NCBI GenBank assembly: GCA_016081115.2
Contig: CM071935.1
Coordinates: 48,305,150-48,369,149 of the forward strand
Direction: 5' to 3'
Origin: Rehmannia glutinosa
Taxonomy: Eukaryota; Streptophyta; Magnoliopsida; Lamiales; Orobanchaceae
DNA length: 64,000 bases
Positions within the stretch are counted from its first letter, which is position 1. Each line of letters starts with the position of its first letter. Shown in pieces: positions 57,748-64,000 of this stretch. Below the pieces are notes generated by a model. The model was not told where the DNA came from. It searched no databases and saw nothing but the letters and a program-made list of their open reading frames with translations. The position numbers and the translations under genes are program-made.

Positions 57748-59203
57748 TGATTGACTGGTATTTTGCATGTATTTTGGGCTTAATATTGGCTAGAATGTGG
57801 GAATATGCATGCATTATACAAGTAAATTGGGTATTATTCTTGTTTTGTGGAATTGGATTACGCTTTGCTCGTTTTGTAGGAATTTATCTATATTTGTGGC
57901 ATAGTGGCAACAATTCGAGCATTACAACCGCCAATACTTGACACAAGTGACGAAGTTTGGAGTCGAGTCGAGAAGAAGTTGGACGAACCGGGCAAGAAAT
58001 GGAAAAAAAGAATATATGGGCATATTGTTCCAGGTGAGCACGGGCAGGGCGTGCTCCTCAAGCACAGCCCGTGCTCGACCCAAGCAGGATTACCCAAGGT
58101 GCGGCCTAGGGCACGGGCAGCCCGTGCCCCTCTGAAGAAAGATTACAAATGATTCGGCACCCAGCATGGACTGGGCGTGCCAAAGGGGCACGGCTGTGCC
58201 GTGCTGCGGGAAAAACAGAGTTTGTCAAATTTCAACTAGGTTTCGACCCGAACGAAGTACAAATAGACCCGGGGCGGCCACAAACAAGGAGACGCTGATT
58301 TTTACCCTAGAAACCAGAGAAAAGAGCAGTTTCCCACCGGATACTTCGAGAGATCGATCAAGACCGCAACCACACCTTCGAGGATTGAAGATAGATCGAG
58401 AGATCGTCATCATCCCCGAGTCACTCATTCCATCGTATCGTATTTCAATTAGTTAGATTTTGATTATGGATAATTTGTCTATGAATTGTTTATTTTCAAT
58501 GTCTGGCTAAAACTCTTGTGATTCCCGGGTTTGGGAGTAGATTAATAAACACTTTTATGTGATGATTAAGGATAATTGAAGTTAATGTTTTCTTTCTCTA
58601 TTCAAGTACTTTGCTTTAATTCTTGTTTTATCAAAAGGCCTTTGATCTAAACTTGTTTGATGTATTGATTCATAATTCTAACCGATGAGTTTCAATACTA
58701 GATCTTGAGTACTTGACACAAATAGATTGCATGATTGAGAAGTCTGTGAATATTTGTGAGATCTTTTAATCTTTTGAACTTTTGGGAGTTGGATATCTCA
58801 TGTTGAGTAGAGATGCTAATATAGATATTCCAATCAACGCTTTACATACATCTCGAGAGAGAGGGTAAATTACTTTGGTGATTGGTCTATAGAGAAGAAT
58901 ATGTTTAACCTTGGTTTGCTTAACACGAGCATAAAAGTGGGATATTAATTGAAACCATAACCCAGGAATCCATCCATTCATACTTGATCTTTTAATCGCT
59001 CTTTGCTTTGTTATTTTAGGATTAATTTCGCTTTAGTAGTAATAAAAACCAAACCTTCAAATTTCGATAGTTTAGATAAAAATAGGACTATTATAATCCA
59101 ATACTTAGTACATTAATTTATTAATCCTGTGGATTCGACCTTGCAAACCCTATTCTATAAACTGATCCGTACACTTTGCGGTGAAGCTAAAAAAAGGCGA
59201 ACA
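57748..59203 (+). repeat. Athila B 5' LTR
   Basis: 1456 bases, ending GGCGAACA, the same end as the solo LTR at 27963. GC-rich palindromes such as GGCACGGGCAGCCCGTGCC-like motifs occupy about 58029-58205, followed by an AT-rich second half. Confidence 0.82.
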
Positions 59204-59208
59204 AGTTT

Positions 59209-59224
59209 TGGCGCCGTTCTCGGG
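59209..59224 (+). other. Athila B primer-binding site (tRNA-Asp type)
   Basis: TGGCGCCGTTCTCGGG, close to the TGGCGCCGTTGCCGGGG form used by Athila elements. Confidence 0.85.
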
Positions 59225-59352
59225 ATTAATCAAATTTTTAGTACTAATATTGCGATAAATAGAACTATTCTTAATCTGGACATTTTTTTTTATTTATTCA
59301 ATTTTACTTCTATTGTGGTTAACTTGTTTTCTTTAGTTGGTTCGGGTAGTGC

Positions 59353-60700
59353 ATGATCACTCGCTCAAAGCAAGGAGACTTAGCACCGTTCATACCGGAG
59401 GTTGAAGCTTTTGCTAGGCGAAATAGTGCGGCTACTAAACGGGCGGAAAGACAACAAGACCAAACCATGGCGAAGTTGAAGACAACAACAGAGGCAATAA
59501 CGGGGTAACAACCAGGCTAACAGGTCAATGTTGAGTTACGATTACAGAGGTTCCGGTGGCTCGCAGCCCAACAAAGAAGCGATACGCGATTACTTTTCGC
59601 CCAATCAATCGCAACTATGGTGGCATTGCCAACGCCCCGATCAATGCGAATGATTTTGAGCTAAAGCGTCCGATCTCGATGGTACAATGAGAACCGGTTT
59701 GGGGGCTTCCCGTCGAAGATCCCAACTCTCATCTTGCGAATTTCATACAAATTTGCAATACTATCAAGATGAATGGGGTGACCGATGATGCTATACGTCT
59801 TCGCCTATTCCCTTTCTCTTTAAGGGATAAGGCTAGGAAGCTGCTAGGCACCCTAACTCGGGGAGTGTGAACAACGGGATGAGCTAAGTCGAGGTTTGTT
59901 TAAATACTTCCCACCAAGTAAGACACTCTGACTTAAAAGCGAGATCACTCGATTCGAGGCGGTTTGACTCACGAGCCTTTGTACGAGGCCGGGGAGAGAT
60001 TCCGGGATTTGTTGAGGAGGTGCCCGCAACATGGATTTCTGAAGATCGGCTGACTTTGTTTCTTCTATAATGGATTGATGGGACAGACGAGATCATTTGT
60101 AGATCGCGGCGGCGGCGCTCTACTCGCGAGATTTCCGGAAGATGCATTCAACTTGTTAGAGGAAATGGCCATGAATAGCTATCGGTGGCCCTCGAGAGGA
60201 CTAACGTGAAAAGGGTAGTGAAGTTTCGATTGAGATCCAATTAAAGAGTTGGACCTGAGATGGCCGTCTTGACCAATCAATTGAGTACATTGACAAAGGC
60301 AAATGAGGTAAACGCGGGTGCAGTACGGGGGAGTTTCTCTAGATCGATAGAGGAAGCAAATTACGTGAATAACCAGGAATTTCAACAATTTCCGGAATAA
60401 TCAAAATCCCACTCATTATCATCAGGGCCTAAGGAACCACGAAAATTTCTCCTATGCGAACACAAAGAACGTGATGCAACCACCATTTGGGGTTTAATGT
60501 GACTAATGGAGTTATTCTGCGAGATCCTAAACCAACCATGGAAGACATGTTCACCTCGTTTATGAGCGAGACAAGGAACAGTTCAACAAGGATGAGGCAA
60601 AGATGGATAAAATCGAAAACCATGTCACCCAACTGGGGTCCCAGATGAAGAATCTTGAGACCCAAATTGGTCAAATAGCTACAATAATTGGTGGGCAGCA
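59353..60700 (+). pseudogene. Athila B gag
   Basis: Probable start ATG at 59353 (MITRSKQGDLAPF), closed by a stop near 59505. The conserved gag core reads 'NPNSHLANFIQICNTIKMNG' at about 59713-59772 and 'RLRLFPFSLRDKARK' after it. 'FKYFPPSKT' and 'RFRDLLRRCPQHGF' follow (59890-60045) and 'LMGQTRSFVDR' near 60070-60105, each in a different frame. No zinc knuckle is obvious, which is usual for Athila. The end grades into 'ETQIGQIA'-like sequence near 60660-60690. Confidence 0.8.
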
Positions 60701-61690
60701 TCAAAAAGGCGTTTCCGAGCAACACCGAGGTAAACCCAAAGGAGCAGTGTAAAGCCATTAAATGCGAGGAGTGGAACGGAATACGAGGGGCGAAAATACC
60801 AGAAAATTCGAAGAATCGCAGACGGCACGGCGCGGCCCGTGCGCCACCGCACGGCCAGCCCGTGCGCCTTGCCGACACGACTATCGATGCGCCGGGTGAT
60901 GCGGAAACTGAGGCAAATGGCGAGGTTGAGGCCAAGGAACAAGCTGAGGAACATCGTGCTGAACAAAAAGGGGCTGAGAAGCTTAAATCTTCCTCTAACC
61001 CTGATATTTCTAAACTTAATGTTCCCCTTCCTTTTCCCCAACGTTTTCAAAAGAAAAAGTTAGACGCACAATTTGCTAAGTTTTTAGATATTTTTAAAAA
61101 ACTGCATATTAACATTCCTTTTGCAGATGCATTGGAGCAGATGCCCAATTACGCTAAGTTCTTGAAGGATGTTATGTCAAAGAAAAGAAAGATGACTAGT
61201 TTCGAGACAGTCAATCTGACAGAGGAGTGTAGTGCAATAATCCAAAGGAAACTACCACAGAAGTTGAAAGATCCGGGGAGTTTCACTATCCCTTGTGCTA
61301 TTGGTGATGTTTTCTTTAAGAAAGCACTTTGTGATTTAGGAGCGAGTATTAACTTAATGCCCTTGTCTATTTTCAGGCAACTTGGATTGGGAGAGGTGAA
61401 GCCATCTACGGTCACCTTACAACTCGCAGACCGATCACTCACATATCCAAAGGGAATCATCGAGGATGTACTTGTCAAAGTTGATAAATTCATATTCCCT
61501 GTGGATTTCTTAGTCTTTGGACATGGAGGAAGATAAAGACGTTCCTTGATACTTGGGCGTCCATTCTAGCGGACGGGGAAGGCCTTAATAGATGTGCAAA
61601 AGGGAGAGCTCACGTTACGGGTTAATGATGAGCATGTTCTATTTACGATATATAAGGCACTTCAATTTCATGATGGTGTGGAGACTTGTA
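60688..61690 (+). pseudogene. Athila B protease region
   Basis: A 282-codon open stretch (60688-61536) covers a charged linker with GC-rich palindromes (60815-60885), a conserved segment 'LPFPQRFQKKKLDAQFAKFL' and 'MPNYAKFLKDVMSKKRK', and the aspartic protease with active site CDLGAS (about 61329-61346) and 'YPKGIIEDVLVKVD'. A frameshift at about 61535 precedes 'LILGRPF' type sequence, then 'VNDEHVLFTIYKALQFHDG' at 61620-61680 as in Athila A. The single frame break separates an otherwise well-preserved domain. Confidence 0.85.
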
Positions 61691-61924
61691 AATTCATAGA
61701 TGTAGTTGAATCCTGCATTGATGAGTATGCGGATCATACATTGTTTCGGGATACTTTGGAGTTTGGTTTGACACATTCGTGTTCAACATCGAACTTGACT
61801 ATTGATATTGATAACCAAGACTTGTATGATTGTGTTTGTGCTTTGGATAATATGCGGGAACTACCGAGGAGCGCAAGAGGACACACACGCTGAAAAACGT
61901 CACGGGAATCGTTCTACAGAACGC

Positions 61925-62105
61925 ACGACCCGTGCCCTTGAGCACGCCCAGGCCGTGCGTATGGTAAACGAAAAAAATTGAGGAAAACGGCGGCGGCACG
62001 GCCGTGCCAAATGGCACGGGCAGCCCGTGCCTAAGGTCGAAGAAACGCTGAAGGAGCTGCAGATGGCACGACCGTGCTCATCAAAGACGGGCAGCCCGTG
62101 CTATC
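61925..62105 (+). repeat. Palindrome-rich linker between protease and RT of Athila B
   Basis: Contains GGCACGGCCGTGCC, GGCACGGGCAGCCCGTGCC and related motifs, matching those of the Athila B LTR and its gag/protease linker rather than those of Athila A. Non-coding or low-complexity coding. Confidence 0.75.
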
Positions 62106-62194
62106 TTCGAAGAGGCCAAATCGAACCGAACTCAAACCCTTGCCCGAGCATCTCAAATATGCATTCCTTGGAGCGAATAACACGAGTCCGTAAT

Positions 62195-63640
62195 CGTATC
62201 ATCACTTTTAACTTCAGTTCAACTCGATAAATTGCTTAGGGTGTTACGAAAACATAAGTCGGCGATAGGTTGGTCAATTTCTGATTTGAAAGGCATTAGT
62301 CCATCTATTGTTATGCATAAAATTAGAATGGAAGATGTCTACAAACCTTCGGTGCAAAATCAAAGAAGATTAAACCCTATAATGCAAGAAGTCGTTAGAA
62401 AAGAAGTTTTAAAATGGTTAGATTTGGAATTATTTATGCTATTTCGATAGCTCTTGGGTAAGTCCGGTACAAGTAGTGCCGAAGAAAGGGGGGATGACGG
62501 TAGTAAGAAACGAGAGTGATGAACTTATAGCGACTAGAGTAGTAACTGGATGGAGAATTTGTATTGATTATAGGAAGTTGAATGACGCTACTCGCAAAGA
62601 TCACTTTCCCCTTTCCTTTATTGATATGATGCTTGATCGTTTGGCGGGATATGATTATTATTGTTTTCGATGGTTATTCAGGTATAATCAGATCATGATT
62701 GCCCGGAAGACCAAGAGAAGACGACCTTTACATGCCCCTATGGTACCTTTGCATTTCGCAGGATGCCATTTGGACTTTGTAACGCACCCGCCGCTACTTT
62801 TCAAAGATGCATGATGGCTATATTCCATGATTTCATTGAGAAAATAATGGAGGTTTTCATGGATGATTTTTACGTGTTTGGAGATTCATATGACCATTGC
62901 TTGAATAACCTTTCTCTAGTTTTGCGAGAGATGCGAGGAGACTAACCTTGTTTTAAATTGGGAAAAGTGCCACTTCATGGTACGAGATGGCATTGTTTTA
63001 GGCCACCGAGTCTCTTCGCAGGTTTGGAAGTTGATAGAGCGAAAGTTGTGGCAATCGAGAAACTCCCACCTCCAACAAACGAGAAAGCCATTCGAAGTTT
63101 CTTAGGACACGCCGGATTCTACGAAGGTTTATCCGTGACTTTTCTAAAATCACTAAACCTTTAAGTCGGTTATTAGAAAAAGATATCGCTTTCAATTTTT
63201 CCAATGACGCTATGTGCTTTTGAAATTCGAAGAAGGCTTTAGTGACAAAGACACCCATTCTAGTAGTTCCGGATTGAGTCGCCCTTCGAACTAATGTGTG
63301 ATGCCAGCGACTTTGCGGTTGGGGCTGTTTTGGGTCGAAACGAGACAAGATGTTGAGCCATCTACTATGCTAGCGAGAACCTTATACGATTGCCAAAAAA
63401 CTATACTACCACCGAGAAGGAAATGCTAGCAATCGTGTTTGCATTCGACAAGTTTCGATCTTACTTGATTGGGACTAAGACGATCGTCCACACCGACCAC
63501 GCGGCAATTAAATATCTGTTTGACAAGAGGATGCCAAACCGAGGGCGATTCGGTGGATCCTCTTGCTACAAGAATTCGATGTGGAGATTCGGGATAGAAA
63601 GGGCTGCGAGAATGTAGTAGCCGATCACTTGTCCGGACTA
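62195..63640 (+). pseudogene. Athila B reverse transcriptase and RNase H
   Basis: RT: 'LRVLRKHKSAIGWSISDLKG' (62232 onward), 'VVTGWRICIDYRKLND' (62536-62585), 'FGLCNAPA' with a 3-base insertion before 'TFQRCMMAIF' (62766-62820) and catalytic FMDDF at about 62857-62871. RNase H: 'MLAIVFAFDKFRSYLIG' and 'THTDHAAIKYLFDK'-like residues in 63390-63617. Frameshifts near 62450, 62680, 62940 and 63200. Same domain order and wording as Athila A. Confidence 0.85.
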
Positions 63641-64000
63641 GAATACAAGAAGGAGGAGAAAGAAATCACGGAGGCAATTAAGGAGGAATTCCCGATGAGC
63701 AACTTCGATGCTACAAGCTAAATTCCCATGGTATGCCGATTTTGTTAATTATTTGGTTGCGGGGTTTTGCCTCCGGATTTATCATCTTATCAAAAGAAGA
63801 AGTTCCTCCATGATATCAAGTTTTACATGTGGGACGATCCCCGCTCTTTAAGAGGTGCGCCGACACCATCATTCGACGATGTGTACCTCAAGAAGAGTGG
63901 GAGGGGAGTTCTACAAAGAGTGCCATTCTTCACCTTAGGAAGACATTTCGGTCCGCGCCACGGCGACTAAGGTATTACAAAGTGGATTATCTTGGCCTAC
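63641..64000 (+). pseudogene. Athila B integrase, N-terminal start
   Basis: Sequence equivalent to the Athila A segment before integrase: 'KKKFLHDIKFYMWDDP' (63796-63843) in the open stretch 63767-63970. The zinc-binding domain is just beginning when the window ends. Confidence 0.75.

Larger units (their letters stand above)
57748..64000 (+). mobile_element. Athila B: Ty3/gypsy Athila-lineage element, runs off the window
   Basis: The LTR starts TGATTGACTGG at 57748 inside the Tat C 3' LTR; the left flank tcacc (57743-57747) is the expected TSD half. It has a 5' LTR, a classic Athila PBS, gag, protease, RT, RNase H and the beginning of integrase up to the window end. Protein wording is close to Athila A but the LTR and its palindromes are different, so this is another family of the same lineage. 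Many single-base frameshifts. Confidence 0.87.

Overview
This window is plant nuclear DNA, almost certainly from a flowering plant. It is AT-rich and consists nearly entirely of LTR retrotransposons of the Ty1/copia and Ty3/gypsy superfamilies, stacked inside one another. I see no intact host gene, tRNA, rRNA or CRISPR array. All retroelement reading frames are broken by stops, frameshifts or deletions, so they are annotated as pseudogenes. The sequence does not allow a species call. Lineage names (SIRE/Maximus, Athila, Tekay/Del, Tat, Ivana/Oryco) rest on protein motifs I recognise, not on a database search.

Layout. 1-2580: a decayed copia element (copia-0, +) with gag, protease and integrase remnants but no reverse transcriptase. 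2862-44970: a SIRE/Maximus-like copia element (copia A, +). Its 5' LTR, gag and pol lie at 2862-9731 and its accessory ORF starts at 10212. At 10674/43960 that ORF is split by a 33.3-kb Athila insertion (Athila A, +, 10675-43959) with a perfect 5-bp target-site duplication, tctct. Athila A is itself a host: its 5' LTR carries a hAT-type MITE (11687-12202, 8-bp TSD); a truncated Tekay/Del chromovirus (12547-17997, -) has replaced its LTR end, gag and protease start; a non-autonomous LTR element (18206-20543, TSD atttt) sits in its protease; and its 3' LTR is split by a second SIRE-like element (copia B, -, 26013-43176). Copia B in turn carries a solo Athila-type LTR (27963-29468, TSD ctctt) and another non-autonomous LTR element (29689-32474, TSD ctctt).

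44971-64000 is a second cascade. Copia A's accessory ORF is cut at 44970 by a minus-strand chromovirus-like LTR (element D). D's interior is cut at about 47020 by a Tat-lineage gypsy element (Tat C, +) with gag, protease, RT, two RNases H, integrase, a higher-order minisatellite, an antisense accessory gene and a PPT. Its 3' LTR is cut at 57748 by Athila B (+), which runs off the window. The 3' LTR of copia A is not seen, so everything from 2862 onward may lie inside one copia A insertion.

Most interesting: (i) the long accessory ORF downstream of pol in both SIRE-like copies, with promoter-like spacers; (ii) the antisense gene of Tat C, with TATA box and a candidate 94-bp intron; (iii) the higher-order 30-bp minisatellite in Tat C; (iv) family-specific CACG...CGTG palindromes at matching places in Athila LTRs and gag/PR/RT linkers; (v) an LTR module shared by two different element families. 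Boundaries with TG...CA ends and TSDs are given to the base; others are approximate by about 10-50 bp.
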